NCBI RefSeq assembly: GCF_012035195.1
Contig: NZ_JAAVJH010000014.1
Coordinates: forward strand, 18,766 to 82,765
From: Sphingomonas corticis
GTDB taxonomy: Bacteria > Pseudomonadota > Alphaproteobacteria > Sphingomonadales > Sphingomonadaceae
Direction of reading: 5' to 3'
Length of the DNA stretch: 64,000 nt
In this document: positions 46,827 to 55,625 of the stretch, one piece after another
How the letters are laid out: each line of letters begins with the position of its first letter
How positions within the stretch are numbered: the stretch's first letter is position 1
Program-made: the position numbers and the translations under genes
Notes under the pieces: generated by a model
What the model was told of the DNA's origin: nothing
Database searches by the model: none
What the model saw: only the letters and a program-made list of their open reading frames with translations

Positions 46827-47831
46827 ATGGAACCGGCCAGCCCCAAGATCCTCGGCGTCGACGTCTACTACGTCGCCACTCTCCTCTCCGCCTGCGCGGC
46901 GGCGGCGGTAATGTTCGCGATGTACCTGGCGCTCAGCGTCCGCGATCCGATGACGAAGCGCGTGAAGGCGCTGAACGACCGGCGCGAGCAGCTGAAGGCG
47001 GGCATCACCGCCTCCACCAGCAAGCGCCGCGCGAAGCTGGTGCAGAAGAACGAGACGGCGGACCGGCTGCGCGGCATCCTGTCGTCGCTGAAGGTGCTGC
47101 AGGACGAGCAGGTGAAGGTGGCGCAGCAGAAGCTGCTCCAGGCCGGCATCCGCAAGAAGGAATGGGCCGTCGCCGTCATCTTCGGCCGGATGGCGCTGCC
47201 GATCGTGATCGGCGGGTTCATGCTGCTCTACGTCTACGGGCTGGACGCCTTCCCGACCTGGGGACCGCTGAAGAAGTACGGCCTCGTCGCCGTCACCTTC
47301 ATCATGTCGTACAAGGCGCCCGACATCTACCTGAAGAACAAGATCACCAAGCGGTCGCAGGCGATCCAGAAGGGGCTGCCCGACGCGCTCGACCTGCTCG
47401 TCATCTGCGCCGAGGCGGGGCTGACCGTCGACGCCGCCTTCCACCGCGTGGCCAAGGAGCTGGGCAAGGCCTATCCCGAGCTGGGCGAGGAATGCGCGCT
47501 CACCGCGATCGAGCTGGGCTTCCTGACCGACCGGCGGCAGGCGTTCGAGAACCTGGCGCACCGCGTCGCGCTGGATGCGGTGAAGGGCGTGGTGACGACG
47601 ATGATCCAGACGGAGAAATACGGCACCCCGCTCGCCAGCGCGCTGCGCGTCCTCTCCGCCGAGTTCCGCAACGAGCGCATGATGCGCGCGGAGGAGAAGG
47701 CGGCGCGGCTGCCCGCGATCATGACGGTGCCGCTGATCCTGTTCATCCTGCCGGTGCTGTTCGTCGTCATCCTCGGCCCGGCCGCCTGCTCGATCAGCGA
47801 CGCCTTCTCCGGCGGGGGGCCGGGTTCGTAG
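46827..47831 (+). CDS. tadC: Type II secretion F family platform protein TadC
   Basis: A 334-residue second platform protein. It has two early helices, a cytoplasmic part with the T2SSF signature (LPDALDLLVICAEAGLTVDAAFHRVAKEL, NLAHRVALDAVKGVVTTMIQTEKYG) and a last helix (MTVPLILFILPVLFVVI). It begins four bases after tadB. Its stop (TAG) overlaps the first base of an EcfG-like promoter for the next gene. Also called CpaH. Confidence 0.94.
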   Translation: MEPASPKILGVDVYYVATLLSACAAAAVMFAMYLALSVRDPMTKRVKALNDRREQLKAGITASTSKRRAKLVQKNETADRLRGILSSLKVLQDEQVKVAQQKLLQAGIRKKEWAVAVIFGRMALPIVIGGFMLLYVYGLDAFPTWGPLKKYGLVAVTFIMSYKAPDIYLKNKITKRSQAIQKGLPDALDLLVICAEAGLTVDAAFHRVAKELGKAYPELGEECALTAIELGFLTDRRQAFENLAHRVALDAVKGVVTTMIQTEKYGTPLASALRVLSAEFRNERMMRAEEKAARLPAIMTVPLILFILPVLFVVILGPAACSISDAFSGGGPGS

Positions 47832-47855
47832 GAACACCGGCCCGCGGCTGTCGTT
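47831..47855 (+). promoter_or_regulatory. Perfect EcfG general-stress promoter
   Basis: GGAAC (47831-47835), 16 nt and CGTT (47852-47855) match the EcfG consensus exactly. The start codon of the following gene is 26 bp downstream with AGGAGGGA in between. The first base is the last base of the tadC stop codon, so the stress promoter separates this gene from the pilus operon. Confidence 0.75.
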
Positions 47856-47881
47856 CTTCCTGCGTAACAGGAGGGACGACG

Positions 47882-48208
47882 ATGCTGTTCACGACGACCA
47901 CGCAATGGGTCGCGCTGGCCGTGGCCCTGGTCGCGGGCTGGCTGTTCGGGCTGGCGAGCCATCCCGGCGGCGCCCGGTGGAAACGCCGCTACCTGACCGA
48001 GCGGGACGCGCACGCCGACACGACGAAGCGCGTGACCGAGCTGGAGCGCGACAACGCCCGGCTGGCGAAGGCCGCGCCGGTCAGCGCGAACATGACCGCG
48101 CGCCCCGCGGCGGAGCCGGCCTATCGCGACGAGCGCCCGTTACCCGGGGACGATCGCCCGTTGCGTGAGGGCGAACGGCCGTACCGCGACGAGGACCGGC
48201 GGATCTGA
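47882..48208 (+). CDS. Membrane-anchored coiled-coil protein, stress-promoter driven
   Basis: A 108-residue protein with one helix (about 8-26) at the N-terminus, a charged coiled-coil-like segment (KRRYLTERDAHADTTKRVTELERDNARLAK) and an Arg/Asp/Glu-rich tail (YRDERPLPGDDRPLREGERP). It resembles DUF1043-type anchored proteins in layout, but I cannot assign it. A perfect EcfG promoter and a good ribosome site (AGGAGGGA) indicate expression under general stress. Confidence 0.8.
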   Translation: MLFTTTTQWVALAVALVAGWLFGLASHPGGARWKRRYLTERDAHADTTKRVTELERDNARLAKAAPVSANMTARPAAEPAYRDERPLPGDDRPLREGERPYRDEDRRI

Positions 48209-48261
48209 ACGCATCGCAGGTGCGCCGCCCCCTGCGTGTGGGGACACGAGGATGGGCGGCT

Positions 48262-48402
48262 GTGCTTCGACTTCGCTCAGCACGAACGGATGGTCAGCAT
48301 CGCTGTTCGAGACGCGGGGTCGGCTCTGCCCCGTTCGGCCTGAGCGAAGTCGAAGGCCACCCGCAACAAGCGCCGCGCTTCGACTTCACTCGGCACGAGC
48401 GA
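48262..48402. repeat. Intergenic inverted repeats, GAGCGAAGTCGAAG type (copies 4-5)
   Basis: Three matching arms occur here: TGCTTCGACTTCGCTCAGCA (48262-48281), CCTGAGCGAAGTCGAAGG (48339-48356) and CTTCGACTTCACTCGGCACG (48379-48398). The middle one is inverted to the outer two. The element fills the gap before the ppdK stop. Confidence 0.85.
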
Positions 48403-48411
48403 CAGTAGGGA

Positions 48412-51114
48412 TTATCGCGCCCGCAGCGCCGCCTGCGCCGCCGCCAACCGCGCGATCGGGACGCGGAACGGGCTGGCCGACACATAGTCCAGGCCCACCT
48501 GCTCGCAGAAGGCGATCGACGCCGGGTCGCCGCCATGCTCGCCGCAAATGCCGAGCTTGATGTCGGGCCGGGTAGCGCGGCCGCGCTCGGCGGCGATCTC
48601 CACCAGCTCGCCCACGCCCTCCACGTCGAGCGACACGAACGGGTCCTTGGCGTAGATGCCCTTGTCGACATAGGCCCCCAGGAACCGGCTGGCATCGTCG
48701 CGGCTGACGCCCAGCGTCGTCTGCGTCAGGTCGTTGGTGCCGAAGGAGAAGAACTCGCCCGCCTGCGCGATCTCGCCGGCGCGCAGGGCTGCGCGGGGCA
48801 GCTCGATCATCGTGCCGACCAGATAGTCGATTGTCCGCCCGCGCTCGGCGAACACGTCCTTCGCCGCCTGATCGACCACCGCCTTCATCAGCTCCAGCTC
48901 GCGACGCGTCGCGACCAGCGGGATCATCACCTCGGGGATCGGCGCGTCCCCGCTCTTCTCCGCCACGTCGATCGCCGCCTCGAAGATCGCGCGCGCCTGC
49001 ATCTCGTAGATCTCGGGATAGGTCACGCCCAGCCGGCAGCCGCGATGGCCCAGCATGGGATTGAACTCGTGCAGCTCGGCGGCGCGGCGCTTCAGCTGGT
49101 CGACGGCGATGCCCGCCGCCTCGGCCACCTCGGCGAACTCCGCCTCCTCGTGCGGCAGGAATTCGTGCAGCGGCGGGTCGAGCAGGCGGATGGTGACGGG
49201 CAGGCCCGCCATGACCTCCAGGATCGAGACGAAGTCGCCGCGCTGCTCGGGCAGCAGCTTGTCGAGCGCGGCGCGGCGCCCCTTCTCGTCTTCCGCCAGG
49301 ATCATCTGTCGCACCGCGGTGATCCGGGCGGCGTCGAAGAACATATGCTCGGTGCGGCACAGGCCTACGCCCTCGGCACCGAAATCGCGCGCGGTGCGGC
49401 AGTCGGCCGGGGTCTCCGCATTGGCGCGCACCTTCAGGCGGCGACCCTCGTCGGCCCATTCCATCAGCGTGCCGAAGTCGCCCGCCAGCTCTGGCTGGAT
49501 CGTCGCGACCTCGCCCGCCATCACCTCGCCGGTGGCGCCGTCGATGGTCAGCGTGTCGCCCTCGCGCACCTCGCGGCCCGCGACGCGCAGCACCTTGTCC
49601 TTCGCGCTGATCGACAGCGCGCCCGCGCCCGAAACGCACGGCCGACCCATGCCGCGCGCCACGACCGCGGCGTGGCTGGTCATGCCGCCGCGCGCGGTCA
49701 GGATGCCCTTGGCCGCGTGCATCCCGTGGATGTCCTCGGGCGAGGTCTCCGTCCGGACGAGGATCACCGCCTTGCCGTCAGCGGCCCAGCGCTCCGCCGT
49801 GTCGGCGTCGAACACCGCCGCACCGCTCGCCGCCCCGGGGCTGGCGGGCAGTCCCTTGGTCAGCACGTCGCGCGCCGCCTTGGGGTCGAGCGTCGGGTGA
49901 AGCAGCTGGTCGAGCATCGCGGGATCGACGCGCAGGATCGCCTCCTCGCGCGTGACCAGCCCCTCCTCCGCCATGTCCACCGCGATCTTCAGCGCCGCCT
50001 TCGCGGTGCGCTTGCCCGAGCGGGTCTGGAGCATCCACAGCTTGCCGCGCTCGACGGTGAATTCGATGTCCTGCATGTCGCGGTAATGCGTTTCCAGCCG
50101 GTCGAACACGGCGGCCAGCTCCGCGTAGACCTCGGGCATCGCCTCCTCCATCGACTGCGGCTTCGCCCCCGCCGCCTCGCGCGCCGCCCGGGTCAGATAT
50201 TGCGGCGTGCGGATGCCGGCGACCACGTCCTCGCCCTGCGCGTTGATGAGGAACTCGCCGTAATAGGCGCGGTCGCCCTTCGACGGGTCGCGCGTGAAGG
50301 CGACGCCGGTGGCCGAGGTGTCGCCCATGTTGCCGAAGACCATCGCCTGCACGTTGACCGCGGTGCCCCAGTCGCCCGGAATGTCGTTCAGCCGGCGATA
50401 GACCTTGGCGCGCTCGGACTGCCAGCTGCCGAACACCGCGCCCACCGCGCCCCACAATTGGTCGTGCACGTCCTGCGGGAACGGCTTGCCCCATTCCTTC
50501 TCGACCAGGCCCTTGTACTCGGCGACCAGCGCCTTCAGGTCGTCCGCCGACAATTCCGTGTCGAGCGTGAAGCCCTTGTCCTCCTTGGCGATCTCCAGCG
50601 CTTCCTCGAACGCGCCGTGGTCCAGTTCCAGCACGACGTCGGCGTACATCTGGATGAAGCGGCGATAGCTGTCCCAGGCGAAGCGCGCGTCCTCGCTGGC
50701 GGTCGCGAGCCCCTCCACCGTGGCGTCATTGAGGCCCAGGTTGAGGACGGTGTCCATCATGCCGGGCATCGAGACGCGCGCGCCCGAACGGACGGAGACG
50801 AGCAGCGGGTCTGCGGCGTCGCCGAAGCGCTTGCCCGTCACCTGCTCGATATGCGCGATTCCCCCGGCCACCTCGGCGCGCAGGCTGTCGGGAAAGCGCT
50901 CGCCCTCCTCGTAATAGCGGGCGCACATCTCGGTGGAGATGGTGAAGCCCGGCGGGACGGGCAGGTCGATCGACGCCATCTCGGCGAGGTTCGCGCCCTT
51001 GCCGCCAAGCAGGTTCTTGTCCCCGCCCCCGCCATCGGAGACGCCGCCGCCGAAGCGATAGACGTAGCGCGTGTCCGCCCCCGGTGCCGCCGCACCCCGT
51101 GCCGCCGTCGCCAT
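48412..51114 (-). CDS. ppdK: Pyruvate, phosphate dikinase
   Basis: A 900-residue three-domain enzyme that interconverts pyruvate, ATP and phosphate with PEP, AMP and pyrophosphate. The ATP-grasp part opens with GGGDKNLLGGKGANLAEM. The phosphohistidine is in GGMTSHAAVVARGMGRPCVSG. The PEP/pyruvate barrel holds GVGLCRTEHMFF, LGHRGCRLGVTYPEIY, FSFGTNDLTQTTLG and the catalytic Cys of GICGEHGGDPAS. The start at ATG 51114 opens the usual domain without the unlikely leader seen in the longer frame. It lies downstream of glyS-glyQ on the same strand. Confidence 0.97.
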   Translation of the reverse strand: MATAARGAAAPGADTRYVYRFGGGVSDGGGGDKNLLGGKGANLAEMASIDLPVPPGFTISTEMCARYYEEGERFPDSLRAEVAGGIAHIEQVTGKRFGDAADPLLVSVRSGARVSMPGMMDTVLNLGLNDATVEGLATASEDARFAWDSYRRFIQMYADVVLELDHGAFEEALEIAKEDKGFTLDTELSADDLKALVAEYKGLVEKEWGKPFPQDVHDQLWGAVGAVFGSWQSERAKVYRRLNDIPGDWGTAVNVQAMVFGNMGDTSATGVAFTRDPSKGDRAYYGEFLINAQGEDVVAGIRTPQYLTRAAREAAGAKPQSMEEAMPEVYAELAAVFDRLETHYRDMQDIEFTVERGKLWMLQTRSGKRTAKAALKIAVDMAEEGLVTREEAILRVDPAMLDQLLHPTLDPKAARDVLTKGLPASPGAASGAAVFDADTAERWAADGKAVILVRTETSPEDIHGMHAAKGILTARGGMTSHAAVVARGMGRPCVSGAGALSISAKDKVLRVAGREVREGDTLTIDGATGEVMAGEVATIQPELAGDFGTLMEWADEGRRLKVRANAETPADCRTARDFGAEGVGLCRTEHMFFDAARITAVRQMILAEDEKGRRAALDKLLPEQRGDFVSILEVMAGLPVTIRLLDPPLHEFLPHEEAEFAEVAEAAGIAVDQLKRRAAELHEFNPMLGHRGCRLGVTYPEIYEMQARAIFEAAIDVAEKSGDAPIPEVMIPLVATRRELELMKAVVDQAAKDVFAERGRTIDYLVGTMIELPRAALRAGEIAQAGEFFSFGTNDLTQTTLGVSRDDASRFLGAYVDKGIYAKDPFVSLDVEGVGELVEIAAERGRATRPDIKLGICGEHGGDPASIAFCEQVGLDYVSASPFRVPIARLAAAQAALRAR

Positions 51115-51198
51115 GTCCACGTCTCCTCGCATTCGTATGTTGTGCACCGCAACACACGCGCAAGGGCGCGATTGCAAGCGATTGTTCTTTCGGTAGCG

Positions 51199-53268
51199 CT
51201 ACCCCTCGATCTTCGAGAAGTCGGCGACGCCGTGGACGGCGGTGCGGACGCGATCGAGCAGAACCAGCCGTGCCGCGCGCTTGACCGGGTCGGCGTCGTT
51301 GACGGTGACCGCGTCGAAGAAGGCGTCGATCGGTGCGCGCAGCGACGCCAGTGCGGCCATGGCGGCGGCGAAGTCCTCGCGCGCGACCGCGTCCGCGGCG
51401 GCAGGCTCGGCGGTGTCCAGCGCGGCGACGAGCGCGGCCTCGGCGGGCTCGGGCGCGGGATTGGCGGCCGCCCCGTCGGGCACCCCGCCCTCCTTCTTCA
51501 GGATGTTCGCCGCGCGCTTGTATCCGGCGAGTAGATTCGTGCCGTCGTCCGTCGTGACGAACGCCTGGAGCGCATGGACGCGCGCGAGCAGGCGGACGAG
51601 GTCGTCTTCACCACCCAGCGCGAAGATTGCGTCGATCAGGTCGTGGCGGACGCCCGCCTCACGCTGCTGCACCTTCAGGCGGTCGGCGAAGAAGGTCAGC
51701 ACGTCCGGCGCCACCGCGGTCAGAAGCGGGAAGCGCAAGCCGTTGTCGAGGATCAGCGCGAGCACGCCCAGCGCCGACCGCCGCAGCGCGAACGGGTCCT
51801 TGGACCCGCTCGGCTTCATGTCGGCGGCGAAGAAGCGCGTGATGCTGTCCAGCTTGTCCGCCAGTGCCACCGCCACGGTCACCGGAGCGGTGGGTACGTC
51901 GTCGCCTTGCCCGACCGGCTTGTAATGGTCGCGGATGGCGGCCGCGACGCGGGGGTCCTCGCCCTGCGCGGCGGCGTAATAGCCGCCCATGACGCCTTGC
52001 AGCTCGGGAAACTCGCCGACCATGCCGGTGACCAGGTCCGCCTTGCAGAGACGCGCGGCGCGTGTCGCGAGGGCGGCGAGATCCTCCCCGAGCGAGCTCG
52101 GACAGGATACGACAATCCCCTCCTCCACCAGCCACCGCGCCAGCGACGCCACCCGCTCCACCTTGTCCGCGACCGTCCCCAGCTTCTCGTGGAAGACGAT
52201 CTTCGAGAGCTTCGCCGCCTGTTCCTCCAGCGGCACCTTCAGGTCGGTCTGGTAGAAGAAGCGCGCATCGGACAGGCGCGCGGCCAGCACCTTGCGGTTG
52301 CCCTCCACGATCTTCCCGCCGCCGTCCGCCGCGTCGATGTTGGCGGTGCAAACGAAGGCGTTCGCCAGAGTAGGTGCTTTGGATGCCTGGGAGGCATCCA
52401 AAGCACCTACTTCCGCGCCGTCGACGCAGACGAAATACTTCTGGTTGAGCCGCGCGGTCAGCTGGATCACCTCGGGCGGCACGTCGAGATAGGCGGGGTC
52501 GAAGCGGCCGAGCAGCGGCATCGGCCACTCGGTCAGACCGGCGTTCTCCGCCAGCAGCCCCTCGTCGCGCACCAGATCCAAGCCGGCCTTCGCCGCGGCC
52601 ATGGTCGCACCCAGCGCAATGATCGATTCGCGCTCGGCCTGGTCGACGACGACGTGGCAGGCGCGCAGCTTCTCGACATAATCCGCGGCCGAGCCGATCG
52701 TGATCGCGCCCGGGTGGTGGAAGCGGTGGCCGACCGTCGCCGCGCCGCTCTCGACGCCGGCAATCGTCACCGGCACGATCGCGTCGCCGAACAGCGCCAC
52801 GATCCCTTGCAGCGGGCGGACCCAGCGCAGCGCCTCGGTCGAGCGCGAGGCGTCGCCCCAGCGCATCGACTTGGGCCAGGGAAAGGCGCGGATTACGGCG
52901 GGGATCGCTTCCGCCAGCACGCCCGCGGTGTCGCGCCCCGGCTTCTCGCTGACGGCGAAGAGCACGCCGTCGCGCTCGACCAGTTGCTCGCGCGAGAGGC
53001 CGGTCTTGCGCAGAAAGCCTTCCAGTGCCTGCGGCGGGGCGCTCGCCTTCGGCCCCTTCACCTCCTCAGCTACCGCCCCGGTCGCATCCGGCAGGCCGCG
53101 CAGGATCAGCGCGAGGCGGCGCGGGGTGGCGTAGGTGACGGTCTCCGCCGCAGCGAGGCCCGCCTTGGCCAGCTCGGCGGAGAACAAGCGCGCGAGATCC
53201 TCCCGCGCCTTGGCCTGCATCCGGGCGGGAATCTCTTCGGAGCGGAGTTCGAGGAGGAAGTCGGTCAT
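51199..53268 (-). CDS. glyS: Glycyl-tRNA synthetase beta subunit
   Basis: A 689-residue beta chain of the tetrameric glycyl-tRNA synthetase; it helps bind tRNA and carries an HD-type domain and an anticodon-binding domain. FLLELRSEEIPARM opens the protein. GLTEWPMPLLGRFDPAYLDVPPE and QKYFVC are typical. At about residues 286-300 there is an extra 15-residue loop, VGALDASQASKAP and neighbours, encoded by a 43-bp perfect palindrome. The frame is kept, so the protein is probably functional. glyQ lies upstream across a repeat. Confidence 0.96.
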   Translation of the reverse strand: MTDFLLELRSEEIPARMQAKAREDLARLFSAELAKAGLAAAETVTYATPRRLALILRGLPDATGAVAEEVKGPKASAPPQALEGFLRKTGLSREQLVERDGVLFAVSEKPGRDTAGVLAEAIPAVIRAFPWPKSMRWGDASRSTEALRWVRPLQGIVALFGDAIVPVTIAGVESGAATVGHRFHHPGAITIGSAADYVEKLRACHVVVDQAERESIIALGATMAAAKAGLDLVRDEGLLAENAGLTEWPMPLLGRFDPAYLDVPPEVIQLTARLNQKYFVCVDGAEVGALDASQASKAPTLANAFVCTANIDAADGGGKIVEGNRKVLAARLSDARFFYQTDLKVPLEEQAAKLSKIVFHEKLGTVADKVERVASLARWLVEEGIVVSCPSSLGEDLAALATRAARLCKADLVTGMVGEFPELQGVMGGYYAAAQGEDPRVAAAIRDHYKPVGQGDDVPTAPVTVAVALADKLDSITRFFAADMKPSGSKDPFALRRSALGVLALILDNGLRFPLLTAVAPDVLTFFADRLKVQQREAGVRHDLIDAIFALGGEDDLVRLLARVHALQAFVTTDDGTNLLAGYKRAANILKKEGGVPDGAAANPAPEPAEAALVAALDTAEPAAADAVAREDFAAAMAALASLRAPIDAFFDAVTVNDADPVKRAARLVLLDRVRTAVHGVADFSKIEG
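52369..52411. repeat. 43-bp perfect palindrome inserted in-frame in glyS
   Basis: Two perfect 20-bp arms (52369-52388 and 52392-52411) are separated by GGG. The left arm contains GTAGGTGCTTTGGATGCCT. Both arms are translated as part of GlyS. Its composition differs from the surrounding GC-rich coding DNA, which marks it as inserted. Confidence 0.9.
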
Positions 53269-53275
53269 GTCATCA

Positions 53276-53468
53276 GTTCACGCGAAGCCGCGAAGACGCG
53301 AAGGTTGCCCGGTTCACGCGGAGGCGCGGAGACGCGGAGAAGAAGGGTGACTGCGGCAGCAGCCTTTCGATGATGCGATGCGCGTGATGGCCACGCGCGA
53401 ACCAGCACCGCGCCTCCGCGCCTCCGCGTGAACGCACCTTCTTCGCGTCTTCGCGGCTTCGCGCGAAC
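53276..53468. repeat. Long compound inverted repeat between glyQ and glyS
   Basis: The outer arms TTCACGCGAAGCCGCGAAGA (53277-53296) and TCTTCGCGGCTTCGCGCGAA (53448-53467) pair. Inner arms with GTTCACGCGGAGGCGCGGAG and CTCCGCGCCTCCGCGTGAAC pair as well. The core of about 70 bp (53345-53410) is unpaired. It is a fourth repeat family of this window, seen once. Confidence 0.85.
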
Positions 53469-53529
53469 GAAGAGGGCGCGTTGCCGGAGAGGGCCTGGGC
53501 CCCGGCCTGCGCGGGGGAACGGGAAGGCG

Positions 53530-54411
53530 TCACGCCGCCCATCCGTGCTTCTCCATCCACGCCGCGCAGCTCGCCTTGGCGAGGTCGCGGACGCGGCCGA
53601 TGTACGCCTGCCGCTCGGCGACGGAGATGACGCCGCGGGCGTTCAGCAGGTTGAAGACGTGGCTCGCCTCGATCGCCTGCTCGTAGGCGGCGATCGGCAG
53701 CTTCGCGGAAAGGCTGTTCTCGCACTCCGCCGCGGCCTTGCGGAACAGGTCAAACAGCGCGTCGGTGTCCGCCACCTCGAAATTCCATGCCGACATCTCG
53801 CGCTCGTTCTCGAGGAAGACGTCGCCGTAGCTGACGCCCGTGTCGTTGAAGGCGAGGTCGTACACGCTGTCGACGTTCTGGATGTACGTCGCCAGCCGCT
53901 CCAGCCCGTAGGTCAGCTCGCCCGCCACCGGCTTGCAGTCGAACCCGCCCATCTGCTGGAAATAGGTGAATTGCGTCACCTCCATCCCGTCGCACCATAC
54001 TTCCCAGCCCAGCCCCCACGCGCCCAGCGTCGGCGATTCCCAATCGTCCTCGACGAAGCGGATGTCGTGGCGCGAGAAGTCGATGCCGATCGCGGCGAGG
54101 CTGCCGAGGTAGAGTTCCTGGAGGTCGGGCGGCGACGGCTTCAGGATCACCTGATACTGGTAGTAATGCTGGAGACGATTGGGGTTCTCGCCGTAGCGGC
54201 CGTCGGTGGGACGGCGGCACGGCTGGACGAAGGCGGCGTTCCACGCGTCCGGCCCCAGCGCGCGCAGCGTCGTCGCCGGGTGGAACGTGCCCGCGCCCAT
54301 GCGCATGTCGTAGGGTTGCAGGATCACGCAGCCGCGCGTGCTCCAGTAATCGTGCAGGCGCAGGATCATGGCCTGGAAGCTGAGCGGCTTCGTGTCGGAG
54401 GCGTCGGTCAT
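53530..54411 (-). CDS. glyQ: Glycyl-tRNA synthetase alpha subunit
   Basis: A 293-residue catalytic alpha chain of the tetrameric class II glycyl-tRNA synthetase. Family marks are [33 protein letters not shown] read in pieces, [43 protein letters not shown] and [21 protein letters not shown]. The start ATG 54411 lies after the leader of a longer frame. It is upstream of glyS with 261 bp of repeat DNA between them. Confidence 0.97.
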   Translation of the reverse strand: MTDASDTKPLSFQAMILRLHDYWSTRGCVILQPYDMRMGAGTFHPATTLRALGPDAWNAAFVQPCRRPTDGRYGENPNRLQHYYQYQVILKPSPPDLQELYLGSLAAIGIDFSRHDIRFVEDDWESPTLGAWGLGWEVWCDGMEVTQFTYFQQMGGFDCKPVAGELTYGLERLATYIQNVDSVYDLAFNDTGVSYGDVFLENEREMSAWNFEVADTDALFDLFRKAAAECENSLSAKLPIAAYEQAIEASHVFNLLNARGVISVAERQAYIGRVRDLAKASCAAWMEKHGWAA

Positions 54412-54494
54412 GGTGCCCGCGGCTGTGGCGGATGGCTCGCATTGAGGCAAGGGGCCGCCTATGTACCCCGGTGTCCCAGTCACGGAGCCCGTTC

Positions 54495-55376
54495 TTGCGC
54501 CATCCCCTGCTGCTCGCCCCTCTCCTCGCGCTGGCGGCGCCCGCCTGTGCCCAGCCCGCGCCCGCGCAGGACGCCGATCCCGCCTTGTGGGTGGTGAAGG
54601 ACGACGACACGACGATCTACCTGTTCGGCACCATTCACGTGCTGAAGCCCGGGCTCAGCTGGTTCGACGAGGCGGTGAAGACCGCGTTCGACGACTCGCA
54701 GACGCTGGTGCTGGAGATGGTCGAGCCCGACGCCGCGACGCAGCAGAAGGTGGTCGGGGCCAAGGCGTTCGCGCCGGACGCCGCGCCGCTGACGCAGCGG
54801 ATCCAGCCGAAATACCGCACCACCTTCACCCAGGCGATCGGCAAGACCGGTCTTCCTGCGACGATGTACGACAAGATGCGGCCCTGGTTCGCCGCGGTGT
54901 CGCTGTCCGTGCTGCCGGTGCAGGAACTGGGCTACCAGCCGCAGAACGGGCCTGAGGCGGTGCTGACGCAGGCGGCCAGGGCGGCGGGCAAGCCGGTCGA
55001 GGGACTGGAGACGTTCGAAGGACAGCTGTCGATCTTCGACGCGCTGTCGGACAAGGCGCAGGTGCAGCTGCTGGAGAGCACGCTGGACGAGCTGCCCACC
55101 GCCGCGACGACGATGCAGAAGATGGTCGCCGACTGGTCGAAGGGCGATCCGGACGCGCTGGCCAAGGACATGAACGAGACGCTGAAGGATTCGCCCGAGG
55201 TGGCCAGGGCGCTGCTGACGGAACGCAACAAGCGCTGGGCCGGGTGGATCGCGCAGCGGATGACGCAGCCCGGCACCGTCTTCGTGGCGGTCGGCGCAGG
55301 GCACCTCGCTGGGCCGGAGAGCGTGCAATCGATGCTGGGCCAGTACAAGCTGAAGGCGGTGCGGGTGAAATATTGA
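54495..55376 (+). CDS. TraB/GumN family protein (secreted)
   Basis: A 293-residue exported protein. The signal peptide [19 protein letters not shown] is used if translation starts at TTG 54495, which has GGAG seven bases before; GTG 54471 and ATG 54432 are alternatives that add an N-terminal stretch. The mature domain shows the TraB/PrgY/GumN pattern: [21 protein letters not shown], a catalytic-like [12 protein letters not shown] and the closing [16 protein letters not shown]. These are erythromycin-esterase-like predicted metalloproteases; the substrate is unknown. Confidence 0.87.
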   Translation: MRHPLLLAPLLALAAPACAQPAPAQDADPALWVVKDDDTTIYLFGTIHVLKPGLSWFDEAVKTAFDDSQTLVLEMVEPDAATQQKVVGAKAFAPDAAPLTQRIQPKYRTTFTQAIGKTGLPATMYDKMRPWFAAVSLSVLPVQELGYQPQNGPEAVLTQAARAAGKPVEGLETFEGQLSIFDALSDKAQVQLLESTLDELPTAATTMQKMVADWSKGDPDALAKDMNETLKDSPEVARALLTERNKRWAGWIAQRMTQPGTVFVAVGAGHLAGPESVQSMLGQYKLKAVRVKY

Positions 55377-55380
55377 GCAG

Positions 55381-55518
55381 GTCCTCCTCGAGCTCGGCTC
55401 GGCGAGGGGGACCGCTCGCGAAGCGAGTGGTGGAGGGGCGGATACGGCACGGTTCCGTATCCCCCTCCACCACGCCCTGCGGGCGCGGTCCCCCTCCCCA
55501 AGCGAGCTTGGGGAGGAC
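55381..55518. repeat. 138-bp palindromic element of the CCTCCCC type
   Basis: The ends GTCCTCCTCGAGC... and ...GCTTGGGGAGGAC are inverted repeats. Inner arms with GAGGGGGACCGC and GCGGTCCCCCTC pair, as do GGTGGAGGGG and CCCCTCCACC, around a core GATACGG-CACGGTT-CCGTATC. It has the same design and nearly the same size as the element inside ligD. It lies between the TraB gene and rplY. Confidence 0.88.
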
Positions 55519-55625
55519 AGGATTGCGTTTTCCGCACGATCCGCTATGCGCGCCCGCTTCCCGTCATGGTCATCCCTGGAGGCGTGGCGGGAGCGATTGA
55601 ACTCACTTCGTTTCGGAGAATACAG

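Noticed and set aside
48412..48480. Possible loss of a catalytic Cys in PpdK (VSASPF where related enzymes often have VSCSPF)
   Set aside because: The catalytic cysteine of the family is the one in CGEHGGDP, which is present; the VSASPF position is not the catalytic one.
48535..51534. A 999-residue open frame on the plus strand opposite ppdK and glyS
   Set aside because: High-GC codon bias keeps the opposite strand open; the composition (His/Arg/Asp-rich) matches no family, while ppdK is complete on the other strand. The same holds for other long antisense frames such as 25398-27830.
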